A DNA stretch of 36,345 nt from an uncultured Verrucomicrobiota bacterium (GCA_947169825.1 CAMVRE010000001.1:80463-116807); one strand, 5' to 3'. Positions 1 through 11,240 are shown, counted from the first letter of the stretch. Translations and numbers: made by a program. The notes: generated from the sequence alone by a model not told the origin.

Positions 1-2
1 AG

Positions 3-800
3 GACATCCTCGACGCGATCGACCGCGGCGAGATCGACCTCTCCGAATACGACCTCTCGCGCTGGCGCCTCATGCACATCGGCGCCCAGCCCGTCCCGCC
101 CTCGCTCATCGCGCGCTGGCGGAAGGTCTTCCCGAACCACCAGTACGACACCAACTACGGCCTCTCCGAGTCGACCGGCCCCGGCTGCGTGCACCTCGGC
201 GTCGAGAACGTCGCGCACGTCGGCGCGATCGGCGTCCCGGGCCACGGCTGGGAGACGAAGATCGTCGGCCCCGCGCCGGAGCGCGCGCCCGTCGCGAAGG
301 GCGAGGTCGGCGAGCTCGCCGTCCGCGGCCCGGGCGTGATGAAGGAGTACTACAAGGACCCGAAGGCGACGGCCGAGGTGCTCGACGCCGAGGGCTGGCT
401 CTACACCGGCGACATGGCGATGCAGGACCCCGAGGGCTTCATCTACCTCGTGGACCGCAAGAAGGACGTCATCATCACCGGCGGCGAGAACCTCTACCCG
501 GTGCAGATCGAGGACTTCCTGCGCGGCCACGACGCGATCAAGGACGTGGCGGTGATCGGGCTCCCGGACCCGCGCCTCGGCGAGATCGCCGCGGCGGTGG
601 TCGAGCTCAAGGCCGGCGCCGAGCTCACCGAGGACGACGTGAACGAGTTCTGCAAGGGGCTCCCGCGCTACAAGCGCCCGCGCAAGGTCATCTTCGCGCC
701 GGTGCCGCGCAACCCGACGGGCAAGATCGAGAAGCCGGTCCTGCGCAAGCGCTACTGCGGCGAGTCGCTCGTCGCGCAGCAGGTCGGCCTCGCGAAGTAG
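3..800 (+). CDS. AMP-dependent synthetase / acyl-CoA ligase, C-terminal part (5' truncated by window edge)
   Basis: Frame open from nt 3. Motifs YGLSESTGPG, GWLYTGDMAMQDPEGFIYLVDRKKDVIITGGENLYPVQIE, PRNPTGKIEKPVLRKRY are typical of the ANL superfamily. Confidence 0.95.
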   Translation, partial: DILDAIDRGEIDLSEYDLSRWRLMHIGAQPVPPSLIARWRKVFPNHQYDTNYGLSESTGPGCVHLGVENVAHVGAIGVPGHGWETKIVGPAPERAPVAKGEVGELAVRGPGVMKEYYKDPKATAEVLDAEGWLYTGDMAMQDPEGFIYLVDRKKDVIITGGENLYPVQIEDFLRGHDAIKDVAVIGLPDPRLGEIAAAVVELKAGAELTEDDVNEFCKGLPRYKRPRKVIFAPVPRNPTGKIEKPVLRKRYCGESLVAQQVGLAK

Positions 801-857
801 ACTCCGGCGTGCCCGCGGTCCGCGGGCGCGCCGGATCGGTCGCCGTCGTTGCGCGCG

Positions 858-1745
858 CTACGCGCCGGCGGCGGCGCGGGCCTCGGCGAGGAGCTTCTCG
901 AACCGGCGGCCGTATTCGACGTAGGTGTCGTGCATCTTCGCCGGGTCGGGGAGCCCCGTCACCGGATCGTGGAAGATCGCCGCGAGGTGCGGCTCCATCG
1001 AGATGCCGCCGTCGTAGCCGCGTCTCACGAGGTCCGCGACGATGCGCTTCACGTCGCCCTGGCCTTCGCCGGCGTAGGTGTAGTGCATGCCGCCGTCGAC
1101 CCAGTTGCCGTCCTTGATGTGGACGTAGGCGACGTGGTCCTTCACGGCGTCGTAGAACTCCCACGAGCTCTGGCGCGGCCAGGGCTCGGGCTTCGTCCAG
1201 TCGGGCAGCATCACGGGGTTGCCGGTGTCGAAGACGAGCTTCAGGCCGGGGACGTTGTCCAGCATGTCGAGCGTGTAGCTCCAGCCGCGGCCGGCGTAGT
1301 TCATGCAGTTCTCGTGCAGCGGCTGCAGGCCGGCGTCGAGGAACATCCCGACGATGGTCTTCAGACGCTCCCAGCGCCTCTCGCGCATCTGGTCCTCCGG
1401 CGGACGGCCCTCGAGCACCTTCCAGCTCATGATGCGGATCATCTTCGTCCCGAGGCGCTTCATGCGCGGGATCGCGCGGCGCGTCTGCTCGAGGTCCTTC
1501 TCGAAGTCGGCGTCGCTCTCGATCGACTTGCCCCAGTTGGCGATGGCCGAGCCGAAGCAGTTCACGTGTACGCCGGCCTCGTCGAGCGCGGCCGCGGCGC
1601 GGTCGAACGCCTCGTCGGAGAGGTCGTGGATGTTCACGCCGTCGATGCAGCGCGACTCGATGTTGCTCCAGCCGAGCTCCTTGGTGGCGGCGATCTGGCC
1701 CGCGAGGTCGCGGGCGGCTTCGTCGGCGAATCCGGTGAGGTACAT
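858..1745 (-). CDS. Sugar phosphate isomerase/epimerase (xylose isomerase-like TIM barrel)
   Basis: MYLTGFADEAARDLAGQIAATKELGWSNIESR... HENCMNYAGR, FDTGNPV, HIKDGNWVDGGMHYTYAGEGQGD are family-typical. Confidence 0.9.
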   Translation of the reverse strand: MYLTGFADEAARDLAGQIAATKELGWSNIESRCIDGVNIHDLSDEAFDRAAAALDEAGVHVNCFGSAIANWGKSIESDADFEKDLEQTRRAIPRMKRLGTKMIRIMSWKVLEGRPPEDQMRERRWERLKTIVGMFLDAGLQPLHENCMNYAGRGWSYTLDMLDNVPGLKLVFDTGNPVMLPDWTKPEPWPRQSSWEFYDAVKDHVAYVHIKDGNWVDGGMHYTYAGEGQGDVKRIVADLVRRGYDGGISMEPHLAAIFHDPVTGLPDPAKMHDTYVEYGRRFEKLLAEARAAAGA

Positions 1746-1820
1746 GGTCTGCGGTCCTGTGGCCTTGTGGTTGATCGGTCCCGGGTCGCGGCGCGGCCGC
1801 GCCGCGACCCGGACGGAATG

Positions 1821-3005
1821 CTACGCCTTCGTGAACGAGGCCGACATGTCGGCCATCTTCACTTCCCTGACGGTCTTCTTGAAGGTCGAGTTCCTGATGA
1901 GGTCCTTGAGCATGCGCTCGTAGGCCTTGCCGTCGAGCGGCAGCTCCACGGTCCTGTCCTTGAAGGACGAGTAGAGCATCGAGGTGCCGAGCTCGACGGA
2001 CTTGATGCCCTCCTCGGCCGGCGCGATGAGCGGCGTGCCGTCGAGGATCGCGTCCACGAAGTTCTGCAGGATGCCGACGTGCTGCGGGCCGCTGCCGTTC
2101 GCCGGGATCTCGATCCTCCACGTCTCGGGCGCGCCGAACATGGACTGCGACGTCTCGCGGAACTCCTTCTGCCCGACGACGTTGCGCGTCCAGGTGATCT
2201 TCCCGTCCTCGACGACGATCTTGCCGCGGTCGCCGCAGACCTCGAGGCGGTTGGTGCCGGGGGCCTCGCCGGTCGTCGTGACGAACACGCCGGTCGCGCC
2301 GTTCGGATACTCGAGGTAGGCCGTGACCATGTCGTCGACCTCGATGTCGTGGTACTTGCCGATGCCGACGAACGCGCGGACCTTCTTCGGCATGCCGAAG
2401 AGCCACTGCATGAGGTCGAGCTGGTGCGGGCACTGGTTGAGGAGCACGCCGCCGCCCTCGCCCTTCCAGGTCGCGCGCCAGCCGCCGCCGTCGTAGTAGG
2501 CCTGCGGGCGGAACCACGTCGTGATGATCCAGTTCACGCGGGTGATCTCGCCGAGCTGGCCGCTCTGGATGATCTCGCGCAGCTTGATGTAGTGCGGGTC
2601 GGTGCGCTGGTTGAACATCGCGGAGAAGACGACCTTCTTGTCCTTGTGCGCCGCGATCAGGCGCTCGCAGTCGGCCTTGTGGACCGAGATGGGCTTCTCG
2701 ACGAGCGTGTGCAGGCCCTGCGTGAGCGCGTCGATGCCGATCGTCGTGTGGTCGTAGTGCGGCGTCTCGATCATCACGGCGTCCACCTCGCCCGAGCGGA
2801 TCAGCTCCCTGCTGTCGGTGAACTTGAGGTACTTGTCGCCGTAGCGGTCCATCTTGGACGGCACGATGTCGCAGATCGCGGTGAGACGGGCTCGCTTGAT
2901 CAGGCCGTTCTCGATGTTCTTGATGTGGCTCGTGCCCATGTTGCCGACGCCGATGACGCCGATCCGGACTTCCGTGAGCTTCTTCGCTCTGGCTTGCTTC
3001 TTCAT
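1821..3005 (-). CDS. Gfo/Idh/MocA family oxidoreductase
   Basis: N-terminal Rossmann motif RIGVIGVGNMGTSHIKN, EKPISVHKADCERLI, GGGVLLNQCPHQLDLMQW. Confidence 0.95.
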   Translation of the reverse strand: MKKQARAKKLTEVRIGVIGVGNMGTSHIKNIENGLIKRARLTAICDIVPSKMDRYGDKYLKFTDSRELIRSGEVDAVMIETPHYDHTTIGIDALTQGLHTLVEKPISVHKADCERLIAAHKDKKVVFSAMFNQRTDPHYIKLREIIQSGQLGEITRVNWIITTWFRPQAYYDGGGWRATWKGEGGGVLLNQCPHQLDLMQWLFGMPKKVRAFVGIGKYHDIEVDDMVTAYLEYPNGATGVFVTTTGEAPGTNRLEVCGDRGKIVVEDGKITWTRNVVGQKEFRETSQSMFGAPETWRIEIPANGSGPQHVGILQNFVDAILDGTPLIAPAEEGIKSVELGTSMLYSSFKDRTVELPLDGKAYERMLKDLIRNSTFKKTVREVKMADMSASFTKA

Positions 3006-3175
3006 GGAGTGTGCTTGGTGGGGTGGCCGCGCGCCGGGCGCGCGGAAAGACGCCCTCCATTCTACGCCAATCCCCCGCGGAACGCCAGCGCAAAGCGCGT
3101 CGCGGCGGGTCGGTGGACACGCGGCGGAGGGTGTGGTAGATTCCGGAGACGCCGCGCGGGACGCGGGACCGACCG

Positions 3176-4795
3176 ATGGACAAACACTTCGCCAGGCTGC
3201 TTTCCGGGGCCGTCTCCGGAATCGACGCCCTCCGCATCGACGTGGAGGTCGACGTCTCGCGCACGGGCGATCCGCAGATCGTCATCGTCGGACTGCCGGA
3301 CGCGGGCGTGCGCGAGAGCCACCACCGCGTCGCGACGGCCCTGGCCAATTCCGGCTTCGGCCCGTTCCGCGGCCGCATCGTCGTCAACCTCGCGCCGGCG
3401 GACGTCCACAAGGACGGTTCCCTCTTCGACCTCCCGATCGCGCTCGGCATGCTGCTCGCCTCGGACGCCGTTTCCGCCGGCCGCCCCGCGCGCCGCTCCC
3501 GTCCCGGCGCGCCGCCCGCGCCGCCGCCGGCCCCCGTCTTCGACCTCGAGCGCACCGCCTTCGCCGGCGAGCTCTCGCTCGGCGGCGAGCTGCGGCCCGT
3601 GCGCGGCGTGCTGCCGCTCGCGGTCGGCCTCCGCGCGACGGGCGTCACGGACCTGCTCGTCCCCGCCGAGAACGCGAACGAGGCGGCGATCGTCGAGGGC
3701 CTCCGCGTGTGGCCGGTGGACAGTCTGAAGCACGCCGCGGACCTCGTCTCGGGCGCCGACGGCGGCCGGACGCGCCCGGCGGCCGTGGACCTCGGCGCCG
3801 TGTTCCGCGACGCGAGCGCGGCGGCCGGCGCGCCGGACTTCGCCGAGGTGAAGGGCCAGGAGATGGCCAAGCGCGCGGTGCAGGTCGCCGTCGCCGGCGG
3901 CCACAACCTGCTGATGGTCGGCCCGCCCGGCACCGGCAAGTCGATGCTCGCGCGCCGCATCGCCTCGATCCTCCCGCCGCTCACGCTCGACGAGGCGCTC
4001 GAGACGACGAAGATCCACTCGATCGCCGGGCTCCTCCCGCCCGGGACGCCGCTCCTCGCCGAGCGCCCGTTCCGCTCGCCGCACCACACCGTGTCCGACG
4101 TCGGGCTCGTCGGCGGCGGGACGCACCCCTCGCCGGGCGAGGTCACGCTCGCGCACCACGGCGTGCTCTTCCTCGACGAGCTGCCGGAGTTCACGCGCAA
4201 CGCGCTCGAGGTGATGCGACAGCCGATGGAGGACGGCTTCGTCACCATCACGCGCGCCTCCGGCACCGCCCGATTCCCCGCGCGCTTCATGCTCGTCGCG
4301 GCGATGAACCCGTGCCCCTGCGGCTACTTCGGCGACCCGAACCGCCCGTGCCGCTGCTCGCCGACGCAGATCCAGCGCTACCGCGCGCGGATCAGCGGCC
4401 CGCTCCTCGACCGCATCGACCTGCACGTCTCCGTCGCCGCCTCGCGCCTGCAGGACCTGCAGACGCTCCCCGCCGGCGCGTCCTCCGCCGACCTGCGCGC
4501 CGGCGTCCTCGCCGCGCGCGCGGCGCAGGAGGCGCGCTTCGCGGGCCGCCCCGGCGCGCGGACGAACGCCGCGATGGGGCGCGGCGACCTAGAGGCGTTC
4601 TGCCGGATGGACGCGGAGTGCCTCCAGATCATGAACTACGCGATCCGCGAGATGAGGTTCAGCCCTCGCGCCCACGACCGCATCCTCAAGGTGGCGCGCA
4701 CGATCGCGGACCTGGCCGGCCACGCGGAGCTGCGGCCCGAGGACCTGCACGAGGCGCTCGGCTACCGCGCGCTCGACCGTTCGCTCTGGACCTAG
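3176..4795 (+). CDS. comM: YifB/ComM family Mg-chelatase-like AAA+ ATPase
   Basis: N-terminal VEVDVSRTGDPQIVIVGLPDAGVRES; Walker A GPPGTGKSMLARR; FRSPHHTVSDVGLVGGG; FLDELPEF; MNPCPCGYFGD. Confidence 0.95.
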   Translation: MDKHFARLLSGAVSGIDALRIDVEVDVSRTGDPQIVIVGLPDAGVRESHHRVATALANSGFGPFRGRIVVNLAPADVHKDGSLFDLPIALGMLLASDAVSAGRPARRSRPGAPPAPPPAPVFDLERTAFAGELSLGGELRPVRGVLPLAVGLRATGVTDLLVPAENANEAAIVEGLRVWPVDSLKHAADLVSGADGGRTRPAAVDLGAVFRDASAAAGAPDFAEVKGQEMAKRAVQVAVAGGHNLLMVGPPGTGKSMLARRIASILPPLTLDEALETTKIHSIAGLLPPGTPLLAERPFRSPHHTVSDVGLVGGGTHPSPGEVTLAHHGVLFLDELPEFTRNALEVMRQPMEDGFVTITRASGTARFPARFMLVAAMNPCPCGYFGDPNRPCRCSPTQIQRYRARISGPLLDRIDLHVSVAASRLQDLQTLPAGASSADLRAGVLAARAAQEARFAGRPGARTNAAMGRGDLEAFCRMDAECLQIMNYAIREMRFSPRAHDRILKVARTIADLAGHAELRPEDLHEALGYRALDRSLWT

Positions 4796-4802
4796 CCGCG
4801 CC

Positions 4803-5192
4803 GTGTCCGCATCCCCCCTCCAGCGCTTCCTCCTCCGGTGGGGCGGCCCGATCGCCGCCCTCGCCGCCGTCTCGGCCGGCGAGGCGTGGCTCTACGCGGA
4901 CGCGGTGCTGCGCGGCGCGGCCTCGCCGCCGCCGCGCACGCTCTCGCTCGTTCTCGGCGCCGCGGGCGGACCCGCCGTCCTGCTCGACATGTTCGCCGCC
5001 GCCCTCCCCGTGAACCTGCTCGTCTTCGCCTGGTGCCGCCGCCGCGTCGAGCAGCAGCGCGCGAAGGTCGCCGAGGTCGCGAAGACGACGCTCTCCTCCG
5101 CCGAGCGCGCGAAGCTCAAGGCGATGATCGCCGGCCGCATCCGCGAGGAGCTGGAGCGGCGCCGCGCCGACCCGCCCGCCGGGAAGCCGTAG
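4803..5192 (+). CDS. Small membrane-associated protein of unknown function
   Basis: ORF directly downstream of comM; two hydrophobic stretches followed by a charged helical tail. Confidence 0.6.
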   Translation: MSASPLQRFLLRWGGPIAALAAVSAGEAWLYADAVLRGAASPPPRTLSLVLGAAGGPAVLLDMFAAALPVNLLVFAWCRRRVEQQRAKVAEVAKTTLSSAERAKLKAMIAGRIREELERRRADPPAGKP

Positions 5193-5248
5193 GCGGACCG
5201 GGCCGCCGCCTTGCGGCGAAGCGGCGGTGCGTGGTAGAATCCGCCGCC

Positions 5249-5704
5249 ATGAACGACGAACCCACCCAGCCGGCGATCCGCATCGGAGCCGACGGCATCG
5301 ACGTGCACAAGGTCGAGGAGGAGATCCTCGCCGCGGTCGCGGAGAAGCGCGCCCAGGGCGTCTATGACGACGATCTCGTCGCCCGCGCCGAGAAGAACAA
5401 CCTGCTCACGATCAAGGACGACGAGACGTTCATGGAGCAGTATCTCGTCTGCCTCCGCCAGATCGTCCCCGTCGACATCAACGACTTCGAGATCCTCGAG
5501 CGCCGTTCCCGCTTCGCGCCGGTCTCCAAGGCGGTCAAGAAGGTGATCTGGAAGCTCCTGAAGTTCTACACCTACCGTCTCTGGTCGCAGCAGAACCAGA
5601 CGAACAACGTCCTCCTCGCCGCGATCGAGATCATGGACCGCCGCTATCGGAAGGAGACCGCGGAGCTCAAGGCCCGCATCGCGGAACTGGAGGGGAAGGT
5701 CTGA
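5249..5704 (+). CDS. Hypothetical protein (coiled-coil C-terminus)
   Basis: ATG at 5249 (MNDEPTQPAIRIGADGIDVHKVEEEI...), same frame as the longer ORF track entry; TAGAAT -10-like element just upstream. Confidence 0.75.
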   Translation: MNDEPTQPAIRIGADGIDVHKVEEEILAAVAEKRAQGVYDDDLVARAEKNNLLTIKDDETFMEQYLVCLRQIVPVDINDFEILERRSRFAPVSKAVKKVIWKLLKFYTYRLWSQQNQTNNVLLAAIEIMDRRYRKETAELKARIAELEGKV

Positions 5705-5786
5705 CGGTCACACGGTCCGACGGTCACACGGTCCCAGGAGGCGACCGTGCGACCGTGCGACCGTGCGACCATTCGACCGTGCGACC
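5705..5786. repeat. Imperfect direct/inverted repeat cluster (GGTCACACGGTC / GACCGTGCGACC)
   Basis: ACGGTCACACGGTC occurs twice, then GCGACCGT repeats run up to the glycosyltransferase ATG; the two halves are near reverse complements. Confidence 0.85.
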
Positions 5787-6956
5787 ATGAAAATCGCCTT
5801 CGTCTCCCCGCGCCTGCACGAGCCCGGCACCGTCGGCGGCGCCGAGACGCTGATCTACTCGCTGGCGCAGGACGCGGTCCGGCTCGGCCACCGCGTGGAG
5901 ATGCTCTGCACCTGCGCGAAGAACCACTTCAACTGGGCGAACGAGATGCCCGAGGGGTCGTTCGAGCGCGACGGCATGACGGTCCGGCGCTTCCCGGCCG
6001 ACCCGCTGAAGGTCGACTCCTTCGCGCGCCTGCAGATCGATCTCTCCCGCGGCCGACGCCTCTCGGACGCCGAGGAGGCGGAGTGGCTCCGCTCCGGCGT
6101 CAACTCCTCGGCCCTCGTCGCCTGGCTGCGCGAGCACGCCGCCGACTACGACCGCGTCGTCGCGGGGCCCTACCTCTTCGCCCTGATCCGCGAGGCGTGC
6201 CTCGCCGTGCCGGAGAAGATGCTTCTCGTCCCGTGCTTCCACGACGAGAACTACGCCCGCATCCGCGCCCTCCAGGCCGCCTTCCGCGGCGTGCGCGGCT
6301 TCCTCTTCAACACGGATCCGGAGCGGCGCCTCGCCCACCGCCTGATGCCCGGCCTCGCGCCGCGCGTCGAGGAGGTCGTCGCGATGGGCATCGAGCCGTT
6401 CGAGGCGGACAAGGGCGCCTTCGCCGCGCGCACCGGGATCGCGCAGCCCTACGTGATCTACAGCGGCCGGCGCGAGGAGGGGAAGGGGACGCCGATCCTC
6501 GTCGACTTCCTCGACGCCTTCCGCCGCCGCACGAAGCGCGACGTCCATCTCGTGATGACCGGCTCGGGGCCGGTCGACGTCCCGCCGACGCTCGCGCCGG
6601 CGTTCCACGACCTCGGTTTCGTCTCCGAGCGGGAGAAGCGCGAGGCGATGGCCGGCGCGGTCGCGTTCGTCCACCCGTCCGTCAACGAGAGTCTCTCGAT
6701 CGTCGTGCTGGAGTCGTGGCTCGCGCGCACCCCGGCGCTCGTCCACGCGCGAGGCGAGGTGCTGCGCTGGCAGTGCGAGAGCTCGTGCGGCGGGCTCTGG
6801 TTCGGCAGCTACCCGGAGTTCGAGGAGGAGCTGCTCTGGCTCCTCGACAACCCCGCGAAGGCCGCGATCCTCGCGGAGCAGGGGCGCCGCTACACGCTGG
6901 AGCGCTATGCGCCGGACGCGGTCCGCGCCCGCTTCGCCCGGGCGCTGGAGGAATAG
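5787..6956 (+). CDS. Glycosyltransferase family 4-type (GT-B)
   Basis: MKIAFVSPRLHEPGTVGGAETLIYSLAQ N-terminus; C-terminal FVHPSVNESLSIVVLESWLARTPALV, the usual E-x7-E-type nucleotide-sugar site. Confidence 0.9.
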   Translation: MKIAFVSPRLHEPGTVGGAETLIYSLAQDAVRLGHRVEMLCTCAKNHFNWANEMPEGSFERDGMTVRRFPADPLKVDSFARLQIDLSRGRRLSDAEEAEWLRSGVNSSALVAWLREHAADYDRVVAGPYLFALIREACLAVPEKMLLVPCFHDENYARIRALQAAFRGVRGFLFNTDPERRLAHRLMPGLAPRVEEVVAMGIEPFEADKGAFAARTGIAQPYVIYSGRREEGKGTPILVDFLDAFRRRTKRDVHLVMTGSGPVDVPPTLAPAFHDLGFVSEREKREAMAGAVAFVHPSVNESLSIVVLESWLARTPALVHARGEVLRWQCESSCGGLWFGSYPEFEEELLWLLDNPAKAAILAEQGRRYTLERYAPDAVRARFARALEE

Positions 6957-7909
6957 GCGATGGCGATCCTGCTTCCGGTTTTCGCCGTCCTCGCCGGCCT
7001 CGCCGCGCTCGTGTGGAGCGCCGGCCGGTTCGTCGACGGCGCCGCGGCCTCGGCGCGCCTGCTCGGCGTGCCGGCCCTGCTCGTCGGGATGGTCGTCGTC
7101 GGGTTCGGGACGTCCGCGCCGGAGCTCACCGTCTCGGCGATCTCGTCCCTGCGCGGAAACTCCTCCATCGCGCTCGGCAACGCCTGGGGCTCCAACATCT
7201 GCAACATTGCGCTCATCCTCGGCGTCGCGGCCGCGATCCGGCCGCTCGCGATCCGGCGGGAGGCGCTCCGCTTCGACCTCCCGATCCTCTTCGGAACGAC
7301 GATTCTCTCGTGGTTTCTCCTCGCGGACGGCGCCCTCTCCCGCGCGGACGCCTTCGTCCTGCTCGTCGCCTTCGCCGCGTGGCTCGGCACGTCGGTCCGC
7401 TGCGCCGTCCGCGGCGGCGCGGCGCCGGAGTCCGCCTCGGCGGACGCCCCCGGCGCCGGGCTCTCGGGCCGCATGGCCGCGTTCTGGACGGTCTTCGGGC
7501 TCGTCGTCCTCGTCGTCTCGTCGCGCCTCCTCGTGTGGGGCGCGGTCGAACTCGCGCAGGCGATCGGCGTGAGCGACCTCGTGATCGGGCTCACCGTCGT
7601 GGCCGTCGGGACGTCGCTGCCGGAGCTGGCCTCGTCGATCGTCGCCGCGCGCAAGGGGGCGGACGACCTCGCCGTCGGCAACGTCATCGGCTCGAACCTC
7701 TTCAACACGCTCGTGGTGGTCGGACTCGCCGGCGCGATCCGGCCGATGGACGCGATCGACCCCGCCGTCTACGAGCGCGACGTCTCGTGGGCGTTATTCC
7801 TCACGGGAATCCTTCTGCTGATCCTCCCGTTCCCGTGCCTCTACCGGAAGGCCGCGGAGCGGCGCATCGAGCGGCCGGGCGGCCTGCTGCTGCTCGCGCT
7901 CTACGCCGT

Positions 7910-9220
<1,311 letters not shown>

Positions 9221-9371
9221 CGCATTCCTCCCGGAGGATTGCCTCCGTCGGCCGGCTACTCTCCCACAAACCCGCCGCGGCGTCAAGCGGCTTGCCAGCC
9301 GGGGCCGGGGTCTGCTAGAATGCGGCATCGTCGGGCGGAAATCCGCCCCCCGCGAACGAAAGAATCTCGCC

Positions 9372-9821
9372 ATGAAGACAATCTCCGCCCCCATCCTCCT
9401 TTCCGTCCTGGCCCTCTCCGGCGCCGGCTGCCTCGCCATCAAGACCGAGCACGAGGTGAAGCCCATCCAGATCACGATGGACGTCAACCTCAAGGTCGAC
9501 AAGGAGCTCGAGAAGGAGATCGAGCAGGAGAAGAAGGCGCCGCCCAAGCACATGGCCGAGCTCAAGGCGATGAGCGACCGCGGCGCGGTCGGCATGGACA
9601 ACCGCGGCTACCTCGCCGTGCGCGGCGATCTCTCCGACGAGGAGAAGGACATCGTCGAGGACATGAACGCCAAGCGCCGCGTCCGCATGGGCGAGATCGC
9701 CGAGCAGACCGGGGCCAAGCGCGCCGACGTCGAGAAGATGCGCGCCGAGAAGATGCTCGAGCACCTCCCCGCCGGCGCCTGGTACCAGGACGCCTCCGGC
9801 GCCTGGAAGCAGAAGAAGTAG
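9372..9821 (+). CDS. YnbE-like lipoprotein fused to YdbL-like (DUF1318) domain
   Basis: Lipobox-like LSGAGC, KPIQITMDVNLKVDKELEKEI (YnbE-like), then GAVGMDNRGYLAVRGDLSDEEKDIVEDMNAKRRVRMGEIAEQTG...WYQDASGAWKQKK (YdbL-like). Confidence 0.85.
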   Translation: MKTISAPILLSVLALSGAGCLAIKTEHEVKPIQITMDVNLKVDKELEKEIEQEKKAPPKHMAELKAMSDRGAVGMDNRGYLAVRGDLSDEEKDIVEDMNAKRRVRMGEIAEQTGAKRADVEKMRAEKMLEHLPAGAWYQDASGAWKQKK

Positions 9822-9921
9822 CCGCGCCCTCTACCGCGCCGTCCCGGACGCGCGCGGCCCTCGGGTCGCGCACGTCCGGCGGGATGCGCCCGCTCCGCCT
9901 CCGCCTTGCGTTCGGCCTCCG

Positions 9922-11127
9922 TCAGGGGACGGGCTCCGCGGAAGTCTGGGCGAGCCCCGCTTCGCGCACGACGAGCGGAAGGTCGGAGTCGGCGGCGACG
10001 ACGATGCGGACGACCTCGATCGAGTCGATCGGCAGGAGCGCGGCATCGAGGACGAAGCGTCCCGTCGTCGGATCGACCTCTCCGGCGGGATGCCACGCGT
10101 CCGGCGCGCCGATCGGATCGGCGGAGCATTCCACGCGGCAGGGCGGCGCGAGCGGGGCGCCGTCGGCTCCGGGGCGGCCGCACAGGATTTCGATCCGGCG
10201 GGCCGCTCCGGCCTCCGCCCCCGCGCGGATCGGCGTCGGGAGGCGGAACGCGATCCAGTCGCCCGCGCGCGCCGGACCTTCGCTCTCGAACCAGGTTCCG
10301 GCGTTTCCGTCGACCATCCGCCAGGGCGAATGCTCCTTCGCAGACGGGACGGAGGCGAACGCCTTGGCGAACGAATCGGGATCCGAGAAGCCCTGCATCG
10401 CCCGGAAGGGCTCGTCCGGCAGGGACGCGCCGGACGGGACGCGGGCCGGCGCAAGGGCGTCGCCGTCCGCGGAGGAGGAACCGCCCCCTCCGCCCCTCTC
10501 GCGGCCGTGCGGTGCATAGAGGTTGACGCCCGCGGCGATCGCCAACGCGGACATCACGGCCAGTCCCGCGACCTTGAGGAGATCGGACGAAAGCGACCTC
10601 GGCTCCCGGTTCCGGTTCCAGCGGAAGCCGACGCCGCGGACGGTCTCGATGCATCGGCCGGCCCTTCCGAGCCTCCTTCGGAGCACGTGCGCGATCTGGT
10701 TGAGGGAATGCGAGCGAACGAGCTCCTGTCCGCTGCCGCCGCGAATGGAGCAGAGAAGCTCCTCCCGGGTGACCAGGGCCCCGGGCTCGCGAAGGAGGAG
10801 CAGAAGGAACGTCTGCTGGGTTCTCGTCAGATCGCCGAAGAGGACGTTCAGGTGCTTCGGCGAGAAACGCGGCGACGCCTCCGCCGGCGCCCCCTCCTCG
10901 CCGGCGCGGCCTTGGTGCAGAAAGGTCCGGACGCCCTCGCGGAACGCCTTGGCGTCGAGGACCACGAGACCTTCGTCCGGCCCGTTCTCCAGCGCGCGGA
11001 CGACCTCCTCCGCCGTGGAGAGCACCGGCAGCCCTGATACCGAAACGTTCGAAGAACCGGACGTCGCCGTCCCGCTGCCGGCCCCGGCCGGCGCGCTCCT
11101 GCGTTTCTTCGAAGTCGTTTCTCTCAT
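9922..11127 (-). CDS. ToxR-like transmembrane transcriptional regulator: OmpR/PhoB-type winged helix + TM + discoidin-like extracytoplasmic domain
   Basis: FGDLTRTQQTFLLLLLREPGALVTREELLCSIRGG...LNQIAHVLRRRLGRAGRCIETVRGVGFRW (OmpR/PhoB wHTH), TM VAGLAVMSALAIAAGVNLY, C-terminal WRMVDGNAGTWFESEGPARAGDWIAFRLP (F5/8C-like). Start at MRETTSKK. Confidence 0.8.
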   Translation of the reverse strand: MRETTSKKRRSAPAGAGSGTATSGSSNVSVSGLPVLSTAEEVVRALENGPDEGLVVLDAKAFREGVRTFLHQGRAGEEGAPAEASPRFSPKHLNVLFGDLTRTQQTFLLLLLREPGALVTREELLCSIRGGSGQELVRSHSLNQIAHVLRRRLGRAGRCIETVRGVGFRWNRNREPRSLSSDLLKVAGLAVMSALAIAAGVNLYAPHGRERGGGGGSSSADGDALAPARVPSGASLPDEPFRAMQGFSDPDSFAKAFASVPSAKEHSPWRMVDGNAGTWFESEGPARAGDWIAFRLPTPIRAGAEAGAARRIEILCGRPGADGAPLAPPCRVECSADPIGAPDAWHPAGEVDPTTGRFVLDAALLPIDSIEVVRIVVAADSDLPLVVREAGLAQTSAEPVP

Positions 11128-11182
11128 TGCGGCCCAAATTCTACCACGAACCCGCCCGAAAATCATCCCCCTTCAAGACCCA

Positions 11183-11212
11183 TTCGACAGAAATGACGAA
11201 ATTCTGACGAAT
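11183..11212. promoter_or_regulatory. E1: variant regulatory motif, inverted-repeat arrangement, upstream of the wHTH regulator
   Basis: Minus strand ATTCGTCAGAA-TTTCGTCA-TTTCTGTCGAAT. Arms are 10/11 inverted matches and match the CGTCAGAAATT half-site of E2-E8. TAGAAT -10-like at 11139-11144 (minus). Confidence 0.6.
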
Positions 11213-11240
11213 CTCCGAGTCGATGCGTGTGCTTCATACC

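Noticed and set aside
849-3728. 959 aa plus-strand ORF
   Set aside because: Antisense to isomerase and oxidoreductase; composition typical of the complementary frame.
688-4290. 1200 aa minus-strand ORF
   Set aside because: Antisense open frame caused by high GC; overlaps strongly supported comM, oxidoreductase and isomerase genes and has Arg-rich nonsense composition.
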